Position numbers and translations under genes: made by a program
In this document: piece by piece, positions 16,945 through 24,865 of the stretch
How positions within the stretch are numbered: position 1 is the stretch's first letter
Layout of the letters: each line of letters opens with the position of its first letter
Assembly: GCA_029781855.1 (NCBI GenBank)
Contig: JAKOVX010000028.1
Span: 1 to 39,625, forward strand
Direction: 5' to 3'
Source of the DNA: Acidobacteriota bacterium
GTDB lineage: Bacteria > Acidobacteriota > Blastocatellia > Pyrinomonadales > Pyrinomonadaceae
Length of the DNA: 39,625 nt
The notes under the pieces: generated by a model
The model's database searches: none
The model's input: only the letters and a program-made list of their open reading frames with translations
Told to the model about the DNA's origin: nothing

Positions 16945-18831
16945 TCAAACGCCTGCGGCCAGAGCCTGTTGTATTTTCAAAGGCTGGATCTGGACGAGGC
17001 TTTCCGGCGCGTCGGCGAGCCATGTCGTTGGGCAAACGCCGCAGGTCGTGCATTTCTCGACTGCCGGGCACGGCAGGCTCGAACGAGACTCGAGAGCTTT
17101 CTCGTGTTCAGTTTTCAGGAATTCGAACGACAGCCCGGAATCTACGATCGACCACGGAAGATACTCCTCGTACGAACGGTCACGCGAAGTATGAAACGCC
17201 GGATCGATCCCGGTTTCACGCAACGCCCGGCCTACGTCGCCTTTCATCCTCGCAGCAAGGTCGATCGCTTTTGAAACCGTCCGGTCGCCCGATGAGAACA
17301 GGGCCTGTTCGTGGGCAATACGGGCCGACATGTAACGGACCTCGACATTCGGTATCTTGCTGAGGCCTTTGGCGACGTACTTTATCCGCCGTTTGAGTTC
17401 TTTTTCCTCGCAGATCGCGTCCCACTGAAGCGGCGTATTCGGCTTGGGTACGAACCCGTTCAACGACGGAATGATCTTGCCCGCCCGCCCAAATTTCTTT
17501 CCTGCCTCGAGCATCCGGTCCTTGATCCGCTCGACAAGGACGAACATTTCATCCAGGTCCTCATCCGTCTCGGTCGGCAGCCCGACCATCATATACAGCT
17601 TGATCGTCAGCATCCCGCGGTCGAATACAGCCCCGCAGATATCGACGATCTCGTCGTTGGTGAGATTCTTGTTGATCACCCGGCGAAGACGGTCCGAACC
17701 GGTTTCCGGTGCGACGGCGATCTGCTGGTCGCGAGATTCCACAAGTGCGTCAAGCAGTTCGTCGGAGATCTGGTCGAGTCTGAGGCTTGAGACCGAGATA
17801 CGGTACTCCATCGCCCGCAATTCCCGGAGAATTGTAGAAATTTCAGGATGATCGCAGACGGCCGTCGAGACCAGCCCGATCTTGTTTGTCTTCGAACGCC
17901 ACTCGCGGGCCTTTTCCAGGATGTCCTTGGCCGGAACGACCCGCGGCGGATAGTAATTGTAGCCTGCCCAGCAAAATCGGCATCCCTGCGAACATCCGCG
18001 TGATATCTCAACCAGCAGACGGTCGCCCATTTCCGCTTCCGGCGACCAGACCGCGGTCGAAGGGCAAAACGTGTCCTGATTTACCAGAAACTCCGCCAAT
18101 TCCGTCTCGCCGCGTTTCAATGCTCGACGCAGCGTGCCTTCCTTCGGGTTGACCGATGCCAACGCCCGTCCAACGCGACGCGGGACGCCTTTCTCATTCG
18201 GAACGTAGTCGAAAACGGTGCCGTTGTCGTTGTAAATGACGTCGTACAGACTCGGGACATAAAATCCACGGCCGATCCGCGCGAGAGCCAGCAAGAGTTC
18301 GCGGCGTGACTCACTTTCGAATATGTTGTCGATCAGTTGATATGCAAGCACCTCGCCTTCGCCGACGGCGATAACATCCGTGAAATCCGCGATCGGTTCC
18401 GGGTTAAGGAATGACGCCGCACCGCCCATGATTACCAGCGGGTGGCCGTCGCTGCGTTCTGCGGCCCAAACCGGGACGCCCGAGAGCTGCAGCATCCGGG
18501 CCATGTTCAGATAGTCGGTTTCGAATGAGATCGAAAACGCGATGACGTCAAAACCCTTGACGTGCGATTGCGTTTCGAGCGACATCAGCGGCACGCCCGT
18601 CTTTTCGTATTCGATCAGCTCATTCGGGTCGGGCAGAAATACGCGTTCGCACACGACGTCAGGGATCGAGTTGAACAACTCATACATCGTGTGAAGTCCG
18701 AGATTCGCCATGCCGATGGCGTGTGTATTCGGATAACAAAGCGCAATCCGAAGAGCCGCGCGTCGGTTAACGACATATCCGCTCTCCGACGCCAGTTTCT
18801 TCTTGTAGCTCTCTATTATGCGTTTACTCAT
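16945..18831 (-). CDS. B12-binding-domain radical SAM protein (TIGR03960-like)
   Basis: A 628-residue protein with an N-terminal cobalamin-binding-like Rossmann region (LCYPNTHAIGMANLGLHTMY, then VIAFSISFETDYLNM and VIMGGAASFLNPEP) and a radical SAM core. The CxxxCxxC cluster for the 4Fe-4S centre is Cys280, Cys284 and Cys287 in GCSQGCRFCWAG. The C-terminus carries extra cysteines (CPAVEKCTTCGVCP), suggesting a second Fe-S site. This matches the TIGR03960 family, whose exact reaction is not settled. Members are often fused to or beside a DUF2344 (TIGR03936) protein, absent here. The Asp-rich gene lies upstream on the same strand with a hairpin between. Confidence 0.85.
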   Translation of the reverse strand: MSKRIIESYKKKLASESGYVVNRRAALRIALCYPNTHAIGMANLGLHTMYELFNSIPDVVCERVFLPDPNELIEYEKTGVPLMSLETQSHVKGFDVIAFSISFETDYLNMARMLQLSGVPVWAAERSDGHPLVIMGGAASFLNPEPIADFTDVIAVGEGEVLAYQLIDNIFESESRRELLLALARIGRGFYVPSLYDVIYNDNGTVFDYVPNEKGVPRRVGRALASVNPKEGTLRRALKRGETELAEFLVNQDTFCPSTAVWSPEAEMGDRLLVEISRGCSQGCRFCWAGYNYYPPRVVPAKDILEKAREWRSKTNKIGLVSTAVCDHPEISTILRELRAMEYRISVSSLRLDQISDELLDALVESRDQQIAVAPETGSDRLRRVINKNLTNDEIVDICGAVFDRGMLTIKLYMMVGLPTETDEDLDEMFVLVERIKDRMLEAGKKFGRAGKIIPSLNGFVPKPNTPLQWDAICEEKELKRRIKYVAKGLSKIPNVEVRYMSARIAHEQALFSSGDRTVSKAIDLAARMKGDVGRALRETGIDPAFHTSRDRSYEEYLPWSIVDSGLSFEFLKTEHEKALESRSSLPCPAVEKCTTCGVCPTTWLADAPESLVQIQPLKIQQALAAGV

Positions 18832-18897
18832 CGTTTCGCAAACCTAAATCGTAACAGAATAGCTTTCATTTTGATACAACAAAGCAGCCGGACGTAG

Positions 18898-18922
18898 AAA
18901 CGGCCGCGTTGATCCCGCGGCC
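18898..18922 (-). terminator. GC-rich hairpin after the Asp-rich gene, probable terminator
   Basis: GGCCGCG (18902-18908) pairs with CGCGGCC (18916-18922) around a 7-base loop. Read on the minus strand it is followed by GTTTC, a weak T-run, and would end the Asp-rich gene transcript ahead of the radical SAM gene. It closely resembles the hairpin at 26732-26756. Confidence 0.55.
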
Positions 18923-18992
18923 TCCGAGTAAGCAGTTTGTCAAATTTGGAGCTATTTTGACATGCATGTGAGCACGTTCAGTCTCTCACGCC

Positions 18993-19280
18993 TTAGTCGT
19001 CATCGCCGTCATCATCGTGATCCGAATCGTCATCGTCATCATCCTCATCCGAGTCATCGTCATCATCGTCGTGATCTGAGTCATCGTCGTCCGCGTCATC
19101 GTCATCATCCTCATCGTCGTCATCATCATCTGAGTCATCGTCGTCCTCATCCGAACTCAGTTTCTCAATAGCCGACGGAAGACGCACAAATTCGTCAGCG
19201 GGCCCCAATGCGTCAACAAGTGAGCCAAGGATCATTTTGCCGTCAAGAAACATCAATACACTTAATAGAATTTCTTTCAT
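18993..19280 (-). CDS. Small protein with an Asp-rich C-terminal tail
   Basis: A 95-residue protein. The first 41 residues are ordinary (MKEILLSVLMFLDGKMILGS start, hydrophobic then helical). The remaining 54 residues are 41 Asp plus Ser, Glu, His, Ala and Gly, with repeats of the DDDDDDSDHDDD type. The net charge is extremely negative. A strong AGGGGA lies just before the ATG, which argues for real translation despite the low complexity. Function is unknown; such tails may bind calcium or other cations, or basic partners, but that is inference. No lipobox or clear cleavage site is seen. It lies between the VWFA-like gene and the radical SAM gene, with a 162-bp non-coding gap upstream. Confidence 0.65.
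   Translation of the reverse strand: MKEILLSVLMFLDGKMILGSLVDALGPADEFVRLPSAIEKLSSDEDDDDSDDDDDDEDDDDDADDDDSDHDDDDDDSDEDDDDDDSDHDDDGDDD
18996..19157. repeat. Imperfect GAY/TCR trinucleotide repeat
   Basis: About 160 bp made almost only of GAT and GAC codons on the minus strand (ATC/GTC on the plus strand), broken by Ser, Glu, His and Ala codons. It encodes the Asp tail of the small protein above. Blocks of the kind TCATCGTCATCATC recur, so slippage or unequal crossover could change tail length. Confidence 0.85.
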
Positions 19281-19442
19281 AATTTCCCCTTTTTGTTAAT
19301 TGTTAAGTTCCAAACTCCCGACTCACGGCCGTCCGGAATGATCCAGTAATTATGACCCGGCGACGGCTACAACCCTGGGAATGTCATTTGAGAAGGCGGA
19401 AATCGATCTGCCCGCGGCGACACGTCAGGAGCAGCACTTTGA

Positions 19443-20711
19443 TCAATTCTTCTTTTTGACTTTCTTTCCGTTGTTGCCGCCCGGCGTTATGTAATACGGG
19501 CGTGCCTGCACCTCGTAAACCTTATCGTCGTAATTTCCGTCGCCGTCGACATCGACCTTTACCTCGATCTTCGAACGCGTTCCCGGAGGTTTGGGCTCAG
19601 TCAGGTCGTAAGCGAGGCTGTATTGATTACGCAAAAGTGCGTTTATGCTCTGAAGGTACCCGGGCACCTCGCCCTCGAACGTCATTGAGAAATGCCGGCC
19701 GCCCGACTCTTTAGCGATCGTGTTCATCGCATTTTGAGCCTGCAGGAACGTCAGTCTGCCAGGCATTCCGCTGATGCTGTCGGTTGCGTCGAGGTACTGC
19801 TCGTACCTTTTATAAAACAGGTTCCCCGTGCTGATAATGTAGATCGGGACGCCCGCCTCCTGAATAATATGCCGGATCTCGTCGTAGTTAGTCTTGCTGA
19901 ATGTATCGATGCCAGAGGCGACCAGTATGATAGCTTTTCGCTTTACCTTGAGGTCGACCATGCCGGCATAGTTTGCCGTATCCGACTTAGAATCGTCGAG
20001 CACGACCGAATCGCCCTTACCGCCGATCAGCGTAAATTTGAGAGCGTCCCAGAGGTTGTTTTCGCGAAATGCCGGACGGTTACGCAGGAGGATATCGATC
20101 GTCTGACGGATACGGCCGGGATCGTTCGTGAAATCAGTGATCGGCGTAGGCCGCATGTCAAAGGCGATTACCGACGCGTAGTCATTAGGCGGCTTAATGA
20201 ACTGCGTAAGGAACTGGGCCACCGGTCGTATCACTTCGTAGGTGCCCGGCTCGAAATATCCGCCGGCGGCCGATCCGAAGATCTCGGTCCACTTGCTGTA
20301 TTCGACCACCAGCGAAACGGTGATCGGTGCCTCGGGCGTCGAGAAACTGCTGATGTTCTGCTTGACGCCGTTTTCGAAGATCGCGAAATTCTCTTTCTTC
20401 AGGCCGGTAATGATCTGGCCGGTCTTTTTGTTGAGCACCACCGCTTCGACGTTAACGATGTTGGTCTCCACCTTTTCGATCGTCGGGTCGACGATCGCGT
20501 TTTTCTCTTCTTCAGCCCTTTTTTGATCTTCTTCCGCTTTTTTCCGCTCTTCTTCGGTCATCGGCTTTGGCCGCGAGTTCGCTTTGCCGTTGCCCGTTGT
20601 GTCCGGCCGCTGCGGCTTGGACTGTGACAACACAACCGTACTTACGCCGAACAAAAAGAACGTCAATAGAACAGCGTTTGAGATAACCGCGCGCAAAACC
20701 CGAGTTTTCAT
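19443..20711 (-). CDS. Secreted VWFA-related protein (acidobacterial type)
   Basis: A 422-residue secreted protein. Residues 8-30 form a signal peptide. Residues 51-72 are a Lys/Glu-rich charged, probably coiled-coil stretch (EEERKKAEEDQKRAEEEK). The body fits the TIGR03436 'VWFA-related acidobacterial domain' family: the opening VEAVVLNKKTGQIITGLKKENFAIFENG is typical, as are the later RKAIILVASGIDTFS and VPIYIISTGNL. The metal-ion site (DxSxS) looks lost: the matching place reads VVEYSKW (Glu137), so MIDAS-type ligand binding is doubtful. The C-terminus ends in a Gly, Asn and Lys-rich tail (GGNNGKKVKKKN). Its role is unknown; the family is abundant in Acidobacteriota. It follows the LecA-like gene on the same strand, with a terminator between. 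Confidence 0.85.
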   Translation of the reverse strand: MKTRVLRAVISNAVLLTFFLFGVSTVVLSQSKPQRPDTTGNGKANSRPKPMTEEERKKAEEDQKRAEEEKNAIVDPTIEKVETNIVNVEAVVLNKKTGQIITGLKKENFAIFENGVKQNISSFSTPEAPITVSLVVEYSKWTEIFGSAAGGYFEPGTYEVIRPVAQFLTQFIKPPNDYASVIAFDMRPTPITDFTNDPGRIRQTIDILLRNRPAFRENNLWDALKFTLIGGKGDSVVLDDSKSDTANYAGMVDLKVKRKAIILVASGIDTFSKTNYDEIRHIIQEAGVPIYIISTGNLFYKRYEQYLDATDSISGMPGRLTFLQAQNAMNTIAKESGGRHFSMTFEGEVPGYLQSINALLRNQYSLAYDLTEPKPPGTRSKIEVKVDVDGDGNYDDKVYEVQARPYYITPGGNNGKKVKKKN

Positions 20712-20796
20712 AGAGTTGACCTTATCGCTTTAGATACTGATTGTCCGCTTTTGGTTGGTCAAAATCAAGAAATGATTTGTTTTGCGATCTGACAAG

Positions 20797-20823
20797 AAAA
20801 GGCCCGTCATCGATTGACGGGCC
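20797..20823 (-). terminator. Intrinsic terminator after the LecA-like gene
   Basis: A 9-bp perfect stem GGCCCGTCA (20801-20809) pairs with TGACGGGCC (20815-20823) around a 5-base loop. On the minus strand it is followed by TTTTC. It lies 26 bp after the stop at 20849. Confidence 0.9.
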
Positions 20824-20848
20824 CTTATGTCGTTTTGCAGTAGTTCTC

Positions 20849-21685
20849 TTAGTTGCTCTCGTCGGGCAAGATCTCCACCTTCACATTCAACGCACCTGAG
20901 TTGTCATCGAGATATCCTTCGTTGATCCCGAGGAACAACGCTCCATCGCGAGCCGCCGTAAATTCGCGTTCGCTGCCGATGTAAAGAAAGTCATTATTGT
21001 CGTCGCCGATGACCGCGATCAGGGCTCCGGTCGGAACATTCTTGAGCAGCTTTTGATCGTCCTTCAGGTCACCTATTCCCGAAGCCGTCGAGGTTTTCCC
21101 CTTGCCGAGCGATACCTGACCGTCGGCCGAGATGCGGATACGCTGGCCTTTCTTAACGACCCAACCCGAGTTGGTCCATCCGTTCGCGGTATTGTCGGCG
21201 AGAACCTTTACGTTCCAGGCGATCGGCGGAGCCGATCCTGTAGTGGTTTTGGAGGTGACAACCTTAGTTGGGATGTCCTTCGGAGACGTCGTCTTTGCCG
21301 GACTCTTGGAGGCGATCGTCGCCGTCCCGTTGGTGCGTATGGTTTGGTCCGTTACGACGACACGCGGAGGTTCCGTGGATTTGCTGCTGGCGTTTACGAT
21401 GTTTGGTTCGCTGTTGTTTCTCGTGTTCGACGCCGTAAACTGCGGTTTCTCGTCGGGCGTGTCGAAGATTATCGAGTCGATCTCGCTCGCCATGAATGTC
21501 AGCTGTTTTAACCTCGCCCCTTCACCGATAGTGACCGTGAACCGCCCGCCCGAAAATCCGGTGATCCGGCCCTTGATAATGCTCCCGTCTTTCAGCCGAA
21601 TAGTGTCTGCGAACGCGGCGAGCGTCAGCGAAAGCGTGACGATGACGAAGAAAATGACTTTGACGAAGACGGATCTGCGTAACAT
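20849..21685 (-). CDS. Secreted protein with a C-terminal LecA/PA-IL-like domain
   Basis: A 278-residue secreted protein with a signal peptide (hydrophobic about residues 8-25, ending AFAD). An N-terminal ~60-residue beta module follows (TIRLKDGSIIKGRITGFSGG), then a Ser/Thr/Lys-rich linker (about 80-150). The C-terminal ~120 residues follow the PA-IL/LecA pattern: 'WTNSGWVVKKGQRIRISADG', a central GALIAVIGDDN, and ending with ALFLGINEGYLDDNSGALNVKV. PA-IL proteins bind galactose with calcium, and the loop YLDDNSG corresponds to the calcium-binding place. Sugar binding here is inference. It lies at the start of a three-gene leftward stretch, with a large gap upstream. Confidence 0.72.
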   Translation of the reverse strand: MLRRSVFVKVIFFVIVTLSLTLAAFADTIRLKDGSIIKGRITGFSGGRFTVTIGEGARLKQLTFMASEIDSIIFDTPDEKPQFTASNTRNNSEPNIVNASSKSTEPPRVVVTDQTIRTNGTATIASKSPAKTTSPKDIPTKVVTSKTTTGSAPPIAWNVKVLADNTANGWTNSGWVVKKGQRIRISADGQVSLGKGKTSTASGIGDLKDDQKLLKNVPTGALIAVIGDDNNDFLYIGSEREFTAARDGALFLGINEGYLDDNSGALNVKVEILPDESN

Positions 21686-22131
21686 ATATCCTCCACATTC
21701 AGGATTCCCCCGATGAGCGAACGGCCGAAAGAACAGGGTGAATGTTTAAATGATCGGCCGGCAAATTGATGAAAAATAGCCTGTGTACGTTGCAAAAATT
21801 GTGAAACCGGAGCGAACTGTCACGATAATACATCAGTTTCTTAATGTTGTAAATGAGTTTTTACCACGTAGGTTGTTGATAACAGTGATGTTCGAACATT
21901 TCGGTATCTAGCTTTTCTTAGTAACGAACCAATTCTGTATGGGCCCTGGATCTTCACACTTGATCGTGCAAGATCTTGTGTCGACGCCAAACATTCATTG
22001 CTGATCGAGCGAGATGGGCGGCGGTGATGAACTTCCTTGAAAATCCTGCGGAAATGTGCCACAAACGAACTGAAGATTGATCTTTTAAATGAACGGCGCA
22101 CCGGCTCGATATAGAGCTGAGGAGGTTACAA
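21686..22131. other. 446-bp divergent non-coding region
   Basis: Lies between two divergent genes for secreted proteins. It is more AT-rich than its neighbours. A perfect 12-bp palindrome ATGTTCGAACAT sits at 21888-21899. No RNA gene, no convincing promoter and no credible open frame was seen. The right end holds a strong GAGGAGG ribosome binding site for the gene at 22132. Confidence 0.6.
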
Positions 22132-23403
22132 ATGAAATGGATAGCATTTATAGCACTGATCTTTGCGTCGTTTCTATCGGCAGAGCCGCTGTTTTCACAA
22201 ACCACATCGCCGACCGCCACGCCGGAGCCCACGCCTACCGTGATGTCGAGGGTCGAACAACTCGAAGCTGAAAAGTTATTGATCGACAAGGAGACCGAAC
22301 TCCTGGAGTCAAGGAGAAAGTACCTTGAGGTCCTGAAAAATGCCTCCGGGAACAGTTCGGCGACCCGGGACAACGTCGGGGGAAAGACCGAATATGCTGT
22401 TGACGCGGTTCCGATTTTCGAAACCGTTGAACTTAGCTACGAAGCCGTCCGCGAGATCGCCACTCAGATCGATCAACAGCTTACACCAAGGGTCTCCGGA
22501 TACGACCGCGTGGTCTTTTATTACGACAAGGATTTCACCTCGCTGTCGCGATATCGGTTATATCGCACCCAGGCGAGTCAGGCATTGGCTAACTACGACG
22601 CCCTCATCAAGTTAATCAATGCCGAAGCCGAGAGGACGAGGGAAAAAGTGTTTTCCGTCGAATCAGCGGATCGATCGGTCGGTGAAGCCCTGATCACCGC
22701 ACTAAGTATGCCGTCGATCGTCAGCGGCGGCGTCAAGTCCATCGCCGATCTCATCTCGCTTTTCAGGACAGATCGCACGATCACACAGTCATCCGGCACC
22801 GTTGATGAAAAGGCCCTCGATACGCTCTTGGCAGGGGTTTTGATGAAGAATCACCCTGGCATACGGATCTACAATCCCGATCAGTTCGTCCCGGAATATG
22901 AGATCGGTATCGGCGAACGAGGTTCGTTCTACGACGACCTTTCGCGGATCAGCATGGCCGACGCTTATCTCGATGCATTCTTGAACGAAATGTCGAAGGC
23001 CGGAGTCGATAAGGCGGCACCGTCCACGATCACCAGGCTCGTCGCAAGTGCTCGCGTCGTCAAGGCTCAACTCCACGGGCTGACGTTTTCATTAAAGTCC
23101 GGTCAGAACTCCGCGGAACAGCCGGATGCGTCGGAATTCAGGCAAATGGTCCGTGCCGAGAAACTCGACCGGTTCATCAGGCCGGAACAGGGTTCGAATG
23201 CGAAGACCGCAATACTGCTCGTTCGCTTGCTCAGGTCCGGCGGCAGCCGTCGCGAGAGCCGCAATTTGATTCTCGGAAGCAGGACCGACTATAGCGGCAG
23301 CGCGTTTGTCGAAGTCGCCCTTTATGATGCGGACGGAGCATTGTTGTTCTCCGATGTATTCAATTATCATACCGGCTTTAGAAAATTTAAGACCGGTAAC
23401 TGA
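22132..23403 (+). CDS. Secreted hypothetical protein
   Basis: A 423-residue protein that I do not recognise. The signal peptide (hydrophobic residues 3-20, ending LFSQ) is followed by a Pro/Thr spacer (ATPEPTPT), then a Glu-rich helical, probably coiled-coil segment (about 38-70). The remainder is mixed alpha/beta with no catalytic motif seen. The C-terminal part is beta-rich (YSGSAFVEVALYDADGALLF). The start ATG is fixed by GAGGAGG seven bases upstream. It is 68 bp ahead of the ECF sigma factor on the same strand, so the two might share a transcript, but no stronger link is visible. Confidence 0.75.
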   Translation: MKWIAFIALIFASFLSAEPLFSQTTSPTATPEPTPTVMSRVEQLEAEKLLIDKETELLESRRKYLEVLKNASGNSSATRDNVGGKTEYAVDAVPIFETVELSYEAVREIATQIDQQLTPRVSGYDRVVFYYDKDFTSLSRYRLYRTQASQALANYDALIKLINAEAERTREKVFSVESADRSVGEALITALSMPSIVSGGVKSIADLISLFRTDRTITQSSGTVDEKALDTLLAGVLMKNHPGIRIYNPDQFVPEYEIGIGERGSFYDDLSRISMADAYLDAFLNEMSKAGVDKAAPSTITRLVASARVVKAQLHGLTFSLKSGQNSAEQPDASEFRQMVRAEKLDRFIRPEQGSNAKTAILLVRLLRSGGSRRESRNLILGSRTDYSGSAFVEVALYDADGALLFSDVFNYHTGFRKFKTGN

Positions 23404-23471
23404 CCACGCGGCAAATTGGCTCTGATTGATTTTCATTTTTATTGCTCATAAAGCTAAAATGTCCGTAAACG

Positions 23472-24035
23472 ATGGACACACACCGCGTTACTGACCTGTT
23501 AGTTGAGCTGTCGAACGGCAACGAGGCCGCCGTCGATGACCTGCTACCGTTGATCTACGGCGAACTCAAACGGCTCGCTGCGAGTTACCTCCGCCGCGAA
23601 CGCAGCGACCATACGCTCCAGCCGACGGCACTCGTCAACGAAGCGTACATCAAACTCGTCGATATCAAGCAGGTCTCATGGCAGAACCGTGCCCATTTTA
23701 TCGGCGTTGCGGCCAATCAGATGCGCCGTATCCTGGTCGATCACGCCCGCCAGCACAATGCGCTCAAACGCGGCGGCGAGTTTCACATCCTTACCCTCAA
23801 CGAGGAGATAGACAAGGCCGACGAGCAGAGTGCCGAGCTCGTCGCTCTCGACGACGCATTGACCGAGCTTGCCAAAATGGACCCCGTCAAAGCCAAGATC
23901 GTCGAACTTCGCTACTTCGGCGGCCTCACCACCGAAGAAACGGCCGAGGTCCTCGGCGTCTCGGCTATCACCGTCAAACGCCACTGGAAAATGGCCAAGG
24001 CGTGGCTCTACGGCCAATTGACCAAAACCGCCTGA
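23472..24035 (+). CDS. ECF-family RNA polymerase sigma factor (TIGR02999-like)
   Basis: A 187-residue sigma factor that would direct RNA polymerase to a specific promoter set. Region 2 begins with DLLPLIYGELKRLAASYLRR and contains HTLQPTALVNEAYIKLV, typical of the TIGR02999 type that is common in Acidobacteriota and Planctomycetes. Region 4 contains KIVELRYFGGLTTEETAEVLGVSAITVKRHW, including the helix-turn-helix. No anti-sigma factor gene lies beside it. In these phyla such sigma factors often lie near large Ser/Thr kinases; one is 5 kb downstream on the other strand. The ATG is 68 bp after the preceding gene; no clear Shine-Dalgarno is seen. Confidence 0.9.
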   Translation: MDTHRVTDLLVELSNGNEAAVDDLLPLIYGELKRLAASYLRRERSDHTLQPTALVNEAYIKLVDIKQVSWQNRAHFIGVAANQMRRILVDHARQHNALKRGGEFHILTLNEEIDKADEQSAELVALDDALTELAKMDPVKAKIVELRYFGGLTTEETAEVLGVSAITVKRHWKMAKAWLYGQLTKTA

Positions 24036-24112
24036 TACCTTTTCGAACGCGATCTCGCCTTACCTGATGACGAACAGTATTTTGTTCGAATTCATAATCA
24101 GGAGATATCGCA

Positions 24113-24664
24113 ATGATCAATCATCTTTCAATTGGGGTAAACGACCCCGAGCACGTAGCAAACGTTATCGCTGAACTTTGGGGCGGTTATGCGTTCCCGT
24201 TTCCGCCGAGTCCGGGCGGTTATGTTGTATTCGCCGACGATGGCCGCGGAACGATGGTCGAACTCGTCCCGGCGGATGTCCATCTGGTGCCCGGCATCGG
24301 GTATCCGGAGCAGGAGGGATTTACGCAGCAGACGCCTACCGAAGAATACGAGGCGACATTTGTTCCCGGCAACGAACGCTCACTCTTCGGGTCGGTTCAT
24401 CTGAACATCAATTCGCCGCTTGACGAAGACTCGATCAAGGCGATCGCCAAACGCGAAGGCTGGCGCTGCTTTACCGCCAACCGTGCGGGCGGCTTATTCC
24501 AGTTGATCGAATTCTGGGTCGAGGATCGGTTTATGCTCGAGGTCAATACTCCGGCAATGACCGCCGTCTATCAGAACATGGCGACTCCCGAGAACTGGGC
24601 ATCATTTCTGGAGCTCCCGATGCCGCCGAAGTACGCCGACAACTACGCACCGCTGGTCAACTGA
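24113..24664 (+). CDS. VOC-superfamily (glyoxalase fold) protein
   Basis: A 183-residue cytoplasmic protein starting INHLSIGVND, the usual first strand of VOC-fold modules, and carrying the GGYVVFADDGRGTMVELVP strand region followed by a second half (FGSVHLNINSPLDEDSI ... FQLIEFWVEDRFMLEVNTP). The His and Glu residues at these positions (His4, Glu in MVELVP, His in SVHLNI, Glu in MLEVNT) could form a metal site as in glyoxalase-type enzymes. Substrate is unknown. A good CAGGAG lies upstream of the ATG. A terminator follows 27 bp after the stop. Confidence 0.7.
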   Translation: MINHLSIGVNDPEHVANVIAELWGGYAFPFPPSPGGYVVFADDGRGTMVELVPADVHLVPGIGYPEQEGFTQQTPTEEYEATFVPGNERSLFGSVHLNINSPLDEDSIKAIAKREGWRCFTANRAGGLFQLIEFWVEDRFMLEVNTPAMTAVYQNMATPENWASFLELPMPPKYADNYAPLVN

Positions 24665-24690
24665 ACGAACCGTTGATCAACATCACGACC

Positions 24691-24725
24691 GGCCGGACCG
24701 CTATCAACGCGGCCCGGCCTTTTTC
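24691..24725 (+). terminator. Intrinsic terminator after the VOC gene
   Basis: An 11-base arm GGCCGGACCGC (24691-24701) pairs with GCGGCCCGGCC (24709-24719) with one mismatch, around a short loop, followed by TTTTT. Confidence 0.88.
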
Positions 24726-24744
24726 GTGGAATTACTTTTGGATG

Positions 24745-24789
24745 TTGCACAGATAAAATATTGTGCAAGACACAGGAATACACTATAAT
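24745..24789 (+). promoter_or_regulatory. Candidate promoter with dyad, upstream of the tandem structured repeats
   Basis: A consensus -10 TATAAT lies at 24784-24789. Seventeen bases upstream is TTGTGC (24761-24766), a weak -35. That -35 is overlapped by the right arm of a 7-bp inverted repeat, TTGCACA (24745-24751) and TGTGCAA (24762-24768), with a 10-base spacer. This arrangement suits a repressor operator. Transcription from here would run through the two-copy structured element and towards the gene at 25248. Confidence 0.4.
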
Positions 24790-24865
24790 GAATTTATGCT
24801 GCCTTCGGATCCGGAAATCAGGCGATCTTTGAGTAATTGCGCCCGGCCGCCGGTCGTATGTGTTC

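Noticed and set aside
18962..19171. His/Arg-rich open frame on the plus strand
   Set aside because: It is the antisense reading of the GAT/GAC repeat of the Asp-rich gene; it has no ribosome binding site and no ordinary sequence outside the repeat.
21841..22373. Two minus-strand open frames in the gap before 22132
   Set aside because: They have no ribosome binding site, protein-like composition or recognisable motif, and one of them runs antisense into the secreted protein gene.
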